Assembly (NCBI RefSeq): GCF_026625045.1
Contig: NZ_CP113089.1
Location: 2,046,001-2,110,000 of the forward strand
Origin: Microcella daejeonensis
Lineage (GTDB): Bacteria; Actinomycetota; Actinomycetes; Actinomycetales; Microbacteriaceae
Reading direction: 5' to 3'
DNA: 64,000 nt
Shown here: positions 34,501 through 42,177 of the stretch, one piece after another
Position numbering within the stretch: the first letter of the stretch is position 1
Layout of the letters: every line of letters starts with the position of its first letter
Notes under the pieces: model-generated
What the model was told of the DNA's origin: nothing
Seen by the model: the letters and a program-made list of their open reading frames with translations, nothing else
Database searches by the model: none
Translations under genes and position numbers: made by a program

Positions 34501-35970
34501 GGGCACGCGCTCGGCGGGGGCGTCGGCGAAGGCCGACCGCGGCACGAGCACGAGGACGCCCGCTGCGACGAGCGCCGTGACGCCGCAGATGCCGAAGACC
34601 ACGAGGTAGCCGGCGAGGCTCGCCGCCGTGCCGACGGCGGCCTGCCCGGCGGCGAAAACGAGCACGACGGCGAAGACCGCGCTCGCGAAGGATCCGCCGA
34701 TGGTCTTCGTCGTATTGGTGAGCCCCGTGGCGATGCCCGTCTGCCCGAGCGGGGCGGCGGCCGCGGCGGCGGCGGGCAGGGCGGCGACGAGCGCGCCCGA
34801 GCCGATGCCGGCCACGACCATGTTGAGCGTCACCCCGAGCGAGGTGGCGCTGTTGATCAGGAAGGCCAGGTATCCGGCCGCGATGAGGAGCGTGCCGACG
34901 ATGAGGGCGATGCGCGGCGTCGTCCGCCGCGAGACGACCGGGAACAGCAGGGCGCCGATGATCATGGCGATCAGGTAGGCGCCGATGATGGTCGAGATCG
35001 CGCTCGCCGAGAGCCCGAGCCCGAAGCCCGCCTCGGCCGGGTCGGTGCCGGCGAAGGTCGACAGCGGCGCCTGGGCGCCCAGGATGCTCACCCCGAGCAG
35101 CCCCGCCGTCAGCTGCACCGGCCACATCGTGGGCTGCCGCAGCACGCGCAGGTCGATCGCCGGGTCGGGGTGGCGCAGCACCCACCGGCCGAAGGGGAGC
35201 AGCAGCAGCACCCCGAGCGCCATGAGGGCGTAGACCCACAGCGCATCGGGCCCGTTGATGCGCAGGAAGGTCAGCCCCGAGGTGATCGTCAGCAGCGCGA
35301 GCGTGAGCAGGGCGAAGCCGACGGTGTCGAGGCGGCGGCCGGTGACCCTCGCCGATTCCGGCACCCCCCAGAGGATGGCGAAGAAGGCGATCGTTACGCT
35401 CGCCGCGGGCACCATGAGCGCGAGGGTCACGTCGCCGTCGAGGGCCTCGAATAGGCGCCCGCCGCCCAGGGCTCCCGCGATGGCGCCGGCCTCGAGCGCG
35501 ACCACGAGGAATCCGGCGGCGCGCCGCGTATCGGAGGCGGCGCGGTTCGTCGCGCGGCCGCGGTCGAAGATGAGAGCGACCTCGAGCGGCAGCCAGACGA
35601 CGTAGAAGCCCTGCAGGGTCCACGCGATGAGGAAGCTCCAGAAGTCGCCGGCGAAGGCCAGCCACCAGCTCGCCGCCGCGGTGAGCACGGTCGAGACGAG
35701 CAGGATGCGCTTGTGGCCGAGCATGTCGCCGAGCTTCGCGAGCACCGGCACGACGATCGCGCTCAGCAGCAGCTGCGCCGCCTCGAACCAGTTGAAGTCG
35801 GCGTCGCGGATGCCGAGATGGTCGACCAGGTCGGGGATGAGCGGGATGTAGTACCCCTGCAGCACGCCGCTGACGAACTCGACGAAGAACAGGTAGCCGA
35901 CGAGGCCGAGCGTGATGGCGCCGGAGCGGCCGCGGAGGGCCGCGACGGTGCGGCCGGAGGCGAGGGGCAT
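34486..35970 (-). CDS. MFS transporter
   Basis: A 494-residue major facilitator with about 12-14 hydrophobic helices. Motif A appears as AKLGDMLGHKRILLV after helix 2, and FYVVWLPLEVALIFDRGR lies near helix 4-5. The pattern FFVEFVSGVLQGYYIPLIPDLVDHL at the first helix is DHA2-like. It probably exports small molecules with protons; the substrate is unknown. No adjacent regulator; the convergent SDR ends 48 bp away. It probably has a leaderless mRNA. Confidence 0.82.
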   Translation of the reverse strand: MPLASGRTVAALRGRSGAITLGLVGYLFFVEFVSGVLQGYYIPLIPDLVDHLGIRDADFNWFEAAQLLLSAIVVPVLAKLGDMLGHKRILLVSTVLTAAASWWLAFAGDFWSFLIAWTLQGFYVVWLPLEVALIFDRGRATNRAASDTRRAAGFLVVALEAGAIAGALGGGRLFEALDGDVTLALMVPAASVTIAFFAILWGVPESARVTGRRLDTVGFALLTLALLTITSGLTFLRINGPDALWVYALMALGVLLLLPFGRWVLRHPDPAIDLRVLRQPTMWPVQLTAGLLGVSILGAQAPLSTFAGTDPAEAGFGLGLSASAISTIIGAYLIAMIIGALLFPVVSRRTTPRIALIVGTLLIAAGYLAFLINSATSLGVTLNMVVAGIGSGALVAALPAAAAAAAPLGQTGIATGLTNTTKTIGGSFASAVFAVVLVFAAGQAAVGTAASLAGYLVVFGICGVTALVAAGVLVLVPRSAFADAPAERVPDRVG

Positions 35971-35976
35971 GCCGCG

Positions 35977-35982
35977 ATGCTA
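35977..35982 (-). promoter_or_regulatory. -10 hexamer for leaderless MFS gene
   Basis: Minus-strand TAGCAT ends 6 nt before the ATG at 35970; no ribosome site. Confidence 0.45.
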
Positions 35983-36076
35983 GACCCGGCGGCGCGCGCG
36001 GGGAGTAGCGGCGCGGGCGGGCGGTGCGGGCGGGCGGTGCGGGCACCGCGGGCGCCGGTGATGCGGGATGCCCGGC

Positions 36077-36082
36077 TACCGT
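36077..36082 (+). promoter_or_regulatory. -10 hexamer for leaderless ung
   Basis: TACCGT ends 6 nt before the GTG at 36089, supporting this GTG over the in-frame ATG at 36068. Confidence 0.5.
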
Positions 36083-36088
36083 TGCCCG

Positions 36089-36805
36089 GTGACCTCCGAA
36101 CCCCGGCCCCTCGCCGACCTCGTGCATCCCAGCTGGGCCGAGGCCCTGGCGCCCGTCGCCGACCGCATCGCCCGGATCGGCGAGTGGCTGCGCGCCGAGA
36201 CCGCGGCCGGGCGGCCGTACCTGCCGGCGGGGGAGCGCGTGCTGCGCGCCTTCTCCGAGCCGCTCGACGCGGTGCGGGTGCTCATCCTCGGGCAGGATCC
36301 GTACCCGACCCCCGGCCACGCCGTCGGCCTGAGCTTCTCGGTCGAGGCGGATGTGCGGCCCCTGCCGCGCAGCCTCGTCAACATCTACCGCGAGCGGCAG
36401 GACGACCTCGGGCTCGCGCCGGCCGCGCACGGCGACCTCAGCGCCTGGCACCGTCGCGGCGTGCTGCTGCTGAACCGGGTGCTCACGGTGCGGGCCGGCG
36501 CCGCCGGCTCCCACCGCGGTCACGGCTGGGAGGAGGTGACGGCGTGCGCCGTCGAGGCCCTGGCCGCGCGCGACGCCCCGCTCGTGGGCGTGCTCTGGGG
36601 GCGGGATGCGGCCGCCGCCCGCCCGCTGCTGGGCGGGGCGGCCGTCGTCGCCTCCGCGCATCCCAGCCCCCTGTCGGCCCACCGCGGCTTCTTCGGATCC
36701 CGGCCGTTCTCGCGGGTGGACGCACTGCTGCAGGAGCAGGGCGCCGACCCCGTCGACTGGAGCCTGCCCGAGCGTCCTGACCATGCTGGGCCCGGCCTAG
36801 ACTGA
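36089..36805 (+). CDS. ung: Uracil-DNA glycosylase (family 1)
   Basis: A 238-residue repair enzyme that excises uracil from DNA. The water-activating loop [17 protein letters not shown] holds Asp70; Asn129 (LLLNRVLTV) recognises uracil; the DNA-intercalation loop [10 protein letters not shown] starts with catalytic His191. Length fits family 1. The GTG start is chosen because a -10 box lies 6 nt upstream and the N-terminus then matches the family. The acetyltransferase gene begins 4 bp after its stop. Confidence 0.93.
   Translation: MTSEPRPLADLVHPSWAEALAPVADRIARIGEWLRAETAAGRPYLPAGERVLRAFSEPLDAVRVLILGQDPYPTPGHAVGLSFSVEADVRPLPRSLVNIYRERQDDLGLAPAAHGDLSAWHRRGVLLLNRVLTVRAGAAGSHRGHGWEEVTACAVEALAARDAPLVGVLWGRDAAAARPLLGGAAVVASAHPSPLSAHRGFFGSRPFSRVDALLQEQGADPVDWSLPERPDHAGPGLD
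36798..36803 (+). promoter_or_regulatory. -10 hexamer for downstream GNAT gene
   Basis: TAGACT overlaps the ung stop codon and ends 6 nt before the GTG at 36810, so the GNAT gene may have its own leaderless transcript. Confidence 0.4.
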
Positions 36806-36809
36806 GGCC

Positions 36810-37397
36810 GTGCTGGAGGAGGAGTACCAACCGCGTCGCGTGCTGCCGCCCCATCTGCGGGCGCCCGCCGCCCCCGAGCCGGTGTTCGCCTACGAGATCC
36901 GCGAGGCGGTCGAGGCCGACCTGCCGTGGATCCGCGAGATCTACAACCACTACGTCGCGAACTCGACCGTCACCTTCGACGAGAAGCCCTGGACCCTGCG
37001 GTTCCTGCGCACGAAGTTCGCCAAGATCCGCAAGCTCGGCCACCCCTTCCTCGTCGCCGAATCGCCCTCGGGCGTCATCCTCGGCTTCGCCTACGTGTAC
37101 CCGTGGAAGGAGAAGGCGGCCTACCGCTTCACGGTCGAGAACTCGATCTACCTCGGGCCGGGCGCGACGGGCAAGGGCCTCGGCCGCGTGCTGCTCGAGC
37201 AGCTGCTCGAGCGCTCGCGCGAGGCGGGCATCAAGGAGGTCATCGCGGTGATCGCCGACCGCGGGGCCGAGGCCTCGATCGCGCTGCACGAGCAGTTCGG
37301 CTTCGTCGAGACCGGGCGCATGGCCCGCGTCGGCTTCAAGTTCGAGCGCTGGCTCGGCATCGTGATGATGCAGAAGTCGCTCAAGAAGAAGCGCTGA
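36810..37397 (+). CDS. GNAT acetyltransferase, phosphinothricin acetyltransferase-like
   Basis: A 195-residue acetyltransferase. From residue 27 it follows the Pat/Bar pattern: REAVEADLPWIREIYNHYVANSTVTFDEKP, then GFAYVYPWKEKAAYRFTVENSIYL, an acetyl-CoA loop GPGATGKGLGRVLLEQLLER, and GFVETGRMARVGFKFERW. Family members N-acetylate phosphinothricin or methionine derivatives such as methionine sulfoximine; the true substrate here is likely an amino-acid analogue. A 26-residue proline-rich extension precedes the domain, and the tail is Lys/Arg-rich. Confidence 0.85.
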   Translation: MLEEEYQPRRVLPPHLRAPAAPEPVFAYEIREAVEADLPWIREIYNHYVANSTVTFDEKPWTLRFLRTKFAKIRKLGHPFLVAESPSGVILGFAYVYPWKEKAAYRFTVENSIYLGPGATGKGLGRVLLEQLLERSREAGIKEVIAVIADRGAEASIALHEQFGFVETGRMARVGFKFERWLGIVMMQKSLKKKR

Positions 37398-37419
37398 CGG
37401 CCGAGCCCGCGGCGGTCGG

Positions 37420-37995
37420 TCAGCGCGCGATCGCGGGCAGCAGCGGCCGCAGCAGCGGCTCGAGGGAGCGCTCGACCTCGGCCGGGGTCGACGGCTCGCC
37501 GCGCCAGAGCATGCGCAGGATGAGTCCGTCGAGGGCCATCGCGGCGCTCGCGAGGCGCTGCGCACGCTCGTCGGGATGCTCGCCCGCGGTCGAGGGGAAG
37601 CCCGCGTCGAGCGCTGCCTCGAGGCTGGCGTACCACCGCTCGGCGTCCGGCCGCAGCGCCGGGCGCCGCGTCGCCAGTAGCAGCAGCTCGTAGTGCGCGA
37701 CGGCGGTGGCCCGACGCTGCACGGCGTAGTCGTGCAGGGCCCGGGCGAGGTCGGCCGTGTCGGCGAGCGCGTCGGGCTGCAGCAGGGCCGTCTCCTCCTC
37801 GACCGCGCGACGCAGCGCCTCGATCAGCAGATCGTCGATCGTCGCGAAGTAGTAGGTCGCCGCCGAGACGGGCACCCCGGCCTGCGCGGCGACGGCGCGG
37901 TGGGTGACCGCGCCGGGGCCCTCCCGCTCGAGCACGAGCACGACGGCGTCGAGGAGCGCCTCGCGGCGGCGGCGGCCCTTCTCGGTCAGGCTCAC
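37420..37995 (-). CDS. TetR-family transcriptional regulator
   Basis: A 191-residue repressor. The N-terminal helix-turn-helix (about 5-50) includes TEKGRRRREALLDAVVLVLE, then GAVTHRAVAAQAGVPVSAATYYF with the typical YYxF recognition end. The rest is the all-helical ligand domain with no recognisable pocket. The GTG start overlaps the stop of the SMR transporter gene (GTGA), so regulator and pump are one unit. The dyads at 38366-38427 are its probable operator, and the transporter substrate or a similar cation the likely inducer. Confidence 0.85.
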   Translation of the reverse strand: MSLTEKGRRRREALLDAVVLVLEREGPGAVTHRAVAAQAGVPVSAATYYFATIDDLLIEALRRAVEEETALLQPDALADTADLARALHDYAVQRRATAVAHYELLLLATRRPALRPDAERWYASLEAALDAGFPSTAGEHPDERAQRLASAAMALDGLILRMLWRGEPSTPAEVERSLEPLLRPLLPAIAR

Positions 37996-38354
37996 GGCGT
38001 CAGGGAGGCCGGGGCGGCCGTCGTGCTGTCGTGCGATCCGCCGAGCTCGACGAGCGCGACCCCCGCGATGATGAGCGCGAGGCCGGCGAGCTGCGCCCAG
38101 GTGAGCGTCTCGCCGAAGACCGCCCAGCTGATGAGGGCGACGAGGGCCACGCCCGCTCCGGCCCAGATGCCGTAGGCGGTGCCGAGCGGCACGCCGCGGC
38201 CGAGCGTGAGCGAGAGCAGCGAGAAGGCGCCGATGTAACCGACGATCACGATGGGGAAGGCCCACCAGACCGCGCGCTCGCCGCTCGTCAGCTTGAGGAA
38301 GCTCGTCGCGATGACCTCGGCGATGATCGCGCCGACGAGGAACACGTACCCCAT
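37992..38354 (-). CDS. SMR-family multidrug efflux protein
   Basis: A 120-residue four-helix small multidrug resistance protein. MGYVFLVGAIIAEVIATSFLK is the family start, with the essential Glu13 in helix 1; the central GTAYGIWAGAGVALVALISW matches the conserved YAIWxGxG stretch. SMR dimers export lipophilic cations or guanidinium using protons. The C-terminal dozen residues beyond helix 4 are polar. GGAG 5 nt upstream supports ATG 38354 over the longer frame. It is cotranscribed with the TetR gene. Confidence 0.92.
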   Translation of the reverse strand: MGYVFLVGAIIAEVIATSFLKLTSGERAVWWAFPIVIVGYIGAFSLLSLTLGRGVPLGTAYGIWAGAGVALVALISWAVFGETLTWAQLAGLALIIAGVALVELGGSHDSTTAAPASLTP

Positions 38355-38365
38355 GGGGACTCCAA

Positions 38366-38427
38366 TTCTAGAACGTCTGTGCCATAAAAGTAGCACAGGT
38401 GTTCCAGAAGTGCAGGTGTTCCAGAAG
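38366..38427 (-). promoter_or_regulatory. Probable TetR operator with three half-sites
   Basis: TTCTAGAACGTCTGTGC (38366-38382) and GCACAGGTGTTCCAGAA (38393-38409) form an inverted repeat with 17-nt arms and 3 mismatches. GCAGGTGTTCCAGAAG (38412-38427) is a direct copy of the right arm. The AT-rich centre holds the likely -10 (TACTTT on the minus strand). Confidence 0.65.
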
Positions 38428-38432
38428 CAGGC

Positions 38433-39068
38433 TCACTCCGAGTTGTGGTCGAGCACCTCGTTCGCGAGCACGACGGCCTCGTCGAAGAAGACGTCGCCGC
38501 CGAAGGCGTTGATGACCGAGATCCAGGCGTCGTCGGTGAGCAGGTTGAACTGCGCTCCGGCGGCGGCCTCGTCACCGACGACGCCGTAGGTGAGGGAGCC
38601 GTCCTCGAGGATGACCTCGTTGAGGCCCTGGGCGCTCAGGTCGGTGATGATCTGGCCGCGGGTCGCGGTCGTGAGCGGCGCGGCGCTGATGAGCAGGCTC
38701 GAGAGGTCGACGCCCTCCTGCGCCCAGACGCAGCTGATGCCGCCGGCGAGCTGCTCGGGGGTCGCGTTGAAGAAGTACTCGTCGCCGTAGAGGCTGCCCG
38801 GCCCGCCGAGCAGCGCCAGGTTCTGCTCGGTGAGCTCGGTGACGCGCTCCGGCGGCAGCATGACGGTGCAGTCGGCCGGCATCGTGAAGACGCGCGGCTG
38901 GGCCTCGGGCTCGGGCGAGGCCGTCGGCGTCTCGACCGGCTCGGGGGTCGCCGAGGTGCTCGGCTCGACGACGGGCTCCTCCGATTCGACGGCAGGGGCG
39001 CACGCCGACAGGCCGACCACGAGGGCGACGACGGCGGAGCTCGCGAGCAGACGACGCGACGGGGACAT
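38433..39068 (-). CDS. Lipoprotein of unknown function
   Basis: A 211-residue predicted lipoprotein: MSPSRRLLASSAVVALVVGLSAC gives a basic start, hydrophobic core and lipobox LSAC (Cys23). A Pro/Thr/Glu spacer (25-60) is followed by a compact domain of about 150 residues containing two cysteines (near 67 and 113) that may form a disulfide. The domain somewhat resembles DUF3558-type actinobacterial lipoproteins, but I cannot confirm that. AAGGAG lies upstream. It is separate from the SMR/TetR unit, whose operator lies just past its stop. Confidence 0.65.
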   Translation of the reverse strand: MSPSRRLLASSAVVALVVGLSACAPAVESEEPVVEPSTSATPEPVETPTASPEPEAQPRVFTMPADCTVMLPPERVTELTEQNLALLGGPGSLYGDEYFFNATPEQLAGGISCVWAQEGVDLSSLLISAAPLTTATRGQIITDLSAQGLNEVILEDGSLTYGVVGDEAAAGAQFNLLTDDAWISVINAFGGDVFFDEAVVLANEVLDHNSE

Positions 39069-39292
39069 TGCTCTCCTTGCGGGGCGGTGGCGTGCCGCGG
39101 AGGCGGAGTGCGATGCAGCGCTCCGGCGGAACGGCGCTCGGGCGGATGGGGCTCGGGCGGCGGGGCGGCGACGACGGTGGCGTGCCCTCGGCGCGAATGT
39201 AGCAGGGCGGTGTTTCCCGAGACCGCTCGATCACCCCCTCACGAGGGGTGCGCGCGCCTTCGTTGCCGAATCGATACCGCGGATGCTCCGCC

Positions 39293-39298
39293 TAGGCT
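39293..39298 (+). promoter_or_regulatory. -10 hexamer for leaderless amidase gene
   Basis: TAGGCT ends 6 nt before the GTG at 39305; no ribosome site. Confidence 0.5.
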
Positions 39299-39304
39299 CG
39301 ACGG

Positions 39305-40735
39305 GTGTCCGACATCCACGACCTGACCGCCCTCCAGCAGTGGGATGAGCTGCATCGCGGTCGGCTCTCGCCGCGCGAGCTCGTCGACCACTACCTGGAG
39401 CGCATTGCGCGACTCGATCCGGCCATCGGGGCCCTCACGGTGGTCGAGCCCGAGCGCGCGCGGGCCCGCGCCGACGCCCTGGAGGGGGAGGTCGCGCGCA
39501 CGGCGCCGCTGTGGGGCATCCCGATCGCCGACAAGGAGCTCAGCGCGCGCGCCGGCCAGGTGACGAGCTACGGCTCGCGGCTCATGGCGGGCTTCGTGCC
39601 CGAGCGCTCCGACGAGCTCGTCGAGCAGCTCGACGCGGCGGGCGCCATCAGCCTCGGCGCGACGGCGGCGCCCGAGTTCGGCCTGCCCTCGTACACCGAG
39701 TCGGCCCAGTCGGGCGCGACGCGAAACCCCTACGACCTGACGCGCGGAGCGGGGGGCTCGAGCGGCGGCGCGGCCGCGGCCGTGGCGGCGGGGCTCCTGC
39801 CGGTCGCCCCCGGCAGCGACGGCGGCGGAAGCGTGCGCATCCCCGCCGCCGCCTGCGGGCTCGTCGGGCTCAAGCCCTCGCGCGGCCGCGTGCCGGCGGG
39901 CAGCGGGCTCGATCGTCTCGCCGGCCTCGTCGTGCCCGGGCCGCTCGCCCGCACGGTCGCCGACGCCGCCCTCGTGCTCGACGCGATGGTCGAGGGAGCG
40001 CCGTGGGAGTTCGCCACGCGCGCCCCGAGCCCTCACGACGGCCCGCTGCTCGGCTACGCCGTGCGCGGCGAGGGCCGGTTCCAGCTCGGGGTCGTCACGG
40101 ATTCGCCGTGGGACGACTGGTGCGAGGTGGCTCTCGCCCCCGAGGCGCAGGCGGCCCTCGACGAGGCGCTGCGCATCTTCGGCGAGATCGGGCACGGCAT
40201 CGAGCGGCTCGCGCCGGCGCCCGAGCCCGAGTACGCCGAGCACTTCCGGGCGGTGTGGATGGCCGGCGCCGCCGGCATCCCCGCCCGCACCCCCGAGCAG
40301 CTGTCGCAGCTCGAACCGCTCACCGCCTGGCTCGTGGAGCGCGGGCGCGCGCTGCCCGCCTCGCGCCTCGCCGAGGCCCTCTCGGGGCTCGCGGCGTTCG
40401 AGCGCCGGGTCATCCGCCGCTTCGCCTCGGTCGACGTCGTCATCACGCCCGCGCTGGCGATGACGCCGCGGCCGATCGGCTGGTACGACGCCGAGGACGC
40501 CGAGCGCAACTTCCGCCAGCAGGTGCAGTACACGCCGTTCACGAGCTTCGTGAACGTCAGCGGGCTGCCGGCGCTCACGGTGCCCGTCGGCATCACCGGT
40601 GCGGAGTCGGCCGAGCCCGGCCTGCCGATGGGCGTGCAGCTCATCGGCCGCCCCGGAGGGGAGGCCGCCCTGCTCGCGCTCGGCGCGCAGCTCGAGCGCC
40701 GCCGCGGGCCGCTGCCGCATCCCGCGATGTGGTGA
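39305..40735 (+). CDS. Amidase-signature-family hydrolase
   Basis: A 476-residue amidase. The Ser-cisSer-Lys triad is visible: Lys77 (IADKELSAR), cis-Ser152 in RGAGGSSGGAAAAVAAG, and nucleophile Ser176 in GSDGGGSVRIPAA. It has no neighbouring gatB/gatC, so it is a stand-alone amidase rather than the GatA subunit; substrates could be aryl or aliphatic amides or cyclic compounds. No signal peptide, so cytoplasmic. It is monocistronic and convergent with an SDR gene 102 bp away. Confidence 0.87.
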   Translation: MSDIHDLTALQQWDELHRGRLSPRELVDHYLERIARLDPAIGALTVVEPERARARADALEGEVARTAPLWGIPIADKELSARAGQVTSYGSRLMAGFVPERSDELVEQLDAAGAISLGATAAPEFGLPSYTESAQSGATRNPYDLTRGAGGSSGGAAAAVAAGLLPVAPGSDGGGSVRIPAAACGLVGLKPSRGRVPAGSGLDRLAGLVVPGPLARTVADAALVLDAMVEGAPWEFATRAPSPHDGPLLGYAVRGEGRFQLGVVTDSPWDDWCEVALAPEAQAALDEALRIFGEIGHGIERLAPAPEPEYAEHFRAVWMAGAAGIPARTPEQLSQLEPLTAWLVERGRALPASRLAEALSGLAAFERRVIRRFASVDVVITPALAMTPRPIGWYDAEDAERNFRQQVQYTPFTSFVNVSGLPALTVPVGITGAESAEPGLPMGVQLIGRPGGEAALLALGAQLERRRGPLPHPAMW

Positions 40736-40801
40736 ACCCCCGGAGGGTTCCGCGCGCGATCCGGCGTGCGGGCGGGCGACCGACCGCCGGCGGTCGTGGG
40801 A

Positions 40802-40852
40802 GCTCAGCGACCGGCGGGGCTCAGCGGTCGGCCGGGCTCAGCGATCGGCCGT
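40802..40852. repeat. 17-bp tandem repeat across an SDR stop codon
   Basis: Three imperfect copies (40802-40818, 40819-40835, 40836-40852) of GCTCAGCGGTCGGCCGG. The TCA in the third copy is the stop of the minus-strand SDR gene. A perfect 16-bp palindrome CGACCGCCGGCGGTCG precedes it at 40781-40796. Confidence 0.75.
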
Positions 40853-41662
40853 GCTCACCGGAACGCCGATGCGGTCGGCGATCGCGTGCCAGAGATCCTC
40901 GGCGAGGCGCGCGTCGCCCGCGCTCGGGTGGGTCTGCCCGAAGGGGTTGAGGCCGTCGAAGTACGTGCCGTTCGGCACGCCCAGCTCGGGGGTGTCGACG
41001 AGATGCACGAGCGGTGCCGCTCCCGCGTCGGCGGAGATCTGCATGCTGCTCGTCAGGGCGATGAACACCCGCGCGCTCGGCGACTCGGCGCCGAAGGAGC
41101 TGCGCACGTAGCCGGGGTGGAACGCGTAGCTCTCGAGCCCGGTGCGCTCGGCGAGCGAGCGGGCGTAGAGGATGGTCGCGAGCTTCGCGGCGCCGTAGCG
41201 GCGCCAGCTGCCGCCGAGCCGCCGGCGGGCGAAGTCGAGGTCGTCGAGCCGCAGCCCGCCGAGGCGGTTCACCACGCTCGCGGTCGCGATGACGCGTCCG
41301 CGCGCCGCCCGCAGCCGCGGGAGCAGCAGCTCGGTGAGGAGCGCGCCGGCGAGGACGTTGCGCTGGAAGCCGAGGTCGAAGCCGTCGACCGTGCGGGCCC
41401 GCTGCGGCACGAGCCCGCCGGCGTTCGAGGCGAGCGCGTCGATGCGCGGGAACCGGGCGAGCAGCTGGTCGGCGAGGGAGCGCACCTGGTCGAGCTCGTC
41501 GAAGTCGGCGGTGAAGGGCACGCCGCCGACGCGCGCCGCGACGGCGTGCGTGCGGGCCTCATGGCGCCCGACCACGGCGACCTGCCAGCCGCGGCGGGAG
41601 AGCTCGAGCGCGGCCTCCGAGCCCAGGCCCGAGCTCGCGCCGGTGATGACGACCGTGCGCAT
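40838..41662 (-). CDS. SDR oxidoreductase (retinol-dehydrogenase-like)
   Basis: A 274-residue SDR. TGASSGLG at 8-15, GRHEART after strand 2 (basic, favouring NADP(H)), NAG near 80, and the catalytic Tyr/Lys in WRRYGAAKLATILYARSLAE. The SNAGG and the RYGxSKLAN-type motif resemble the atypical retinol-dehydrogenase/protochlorophyllide-reductase-like subgroup; the substrate is unknown. Its ATG shares one base with the TGA of the upstream HExxH gene, so the two are translationally coupled. Confidence 0.8.
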   Translation of the reverse strand: MRTVVITGASSGLGSEAALELSRRGWQVAVVGRHEARTHAVAARVGGVPFTADFDELDQVRSLADQLLARFPRIDALASNAGGLVPQRARTVDGFDLGFQRNVLAGALLTELLLPRLRAARGRVIATASVVNRLGGLRLDDLDFARRRLGGSWRRYGAAKLATILYARSLAERTGLESYAFHPGYVRSSFGAESPSARVFIALTSSMQISADAGAAPLVHLVDTPELGVPNGTYFDGLNPFGQTHPSAGDARLAEDLWHAIADRIGVPVSTADR

Positions 41663-42120
41663 CAGCGGTAGCCCCCTCGGTCGAGACCGGCCTCGATCTC
41701 GAAGCGGTTGCGCCGGGCATCCCGACCCGCTGCGAGGTAGAGCGGGATGAAGGCGAGCCCGTAGTACCGCCACTGCGCGCGGTGCACGGCCTCGTGCTCG
41801 AGCACGGCGCGACCGGTGTTGGCGTGCGTGAGGTAGACGGCGCCGATCGTCGTGCCGCCGCGGCCGAAGGCCCAGCGGGGCAGCCCGGCGCAGACGAGCA
41901 CTCCGCCGCGCCGACGCACGTGGAAGCCGCCGAGCAGCGAGCCCCAGACGAGAGCGAGGCCGCTCACCGCCCAGTACCCGGGGCGGGAGACCGCGGGGGT
42001 GAGCGCGACGCGGCGCAGCAGCGGGCGTCGACGGGCCTCATCGACGAGTCGGGCGAACCGGCCCCGCACGAGCGGAGAGCCGCCGGCGGTGCGGCGAGGC
42101 TCTGATGGTGCGGGGTTCAT
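41662..42120 (-). CDS. Small membrane protein with HExxH motif
   Basis: A 152-residue protein I cannot place in a characterised family. After a basic N-terminus, a hydrophobic segment (about 50-65), then GGTTIGAVYLTHANTGRAVLEHEAVHRAQWR. HEAVH at about 113-117 matches the HExxH zinc-peptidase motif in the form L-x-HExxHxxQ seen in DUF4157-like proteins. A second hydrophobic stretch (FIPLYLAAG) and Glu-containing tail follow. Homologues may be mislabelled Fe-S oxidoreductase, but there is no cysteine cluster here. It is coupled to the SDR gene. Activity is unproven. Confidence 0.55.
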   Translation of the reverse strand: MNPAPSEPRRTAGGSPLVRGRFARLVDEARRRPLLRRVALTPAVSRPGYWAVSGLALVWGSLLGGFHVRRRGGVLVCAGLPRWAFGRGGTTIGAVYLTHANTGRAVLEHEAVHRAQWRYYGLAFIPLYLAAGRDARRNRFEIEAGLDRGGYR

Positions 42121-42177
42121 GGCTCATTCCTAGCAGTCGTGCCGGGTTTGCGGCACGCAGTGCTCAGTGCGTCGCGC

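Noticed and set aside
40781..40796. Perfect palindrome CGACCGCCGGCGGTCG as a terminator
   Set aside because: It has no loop and no U tract; kept only as part of the repeat note.
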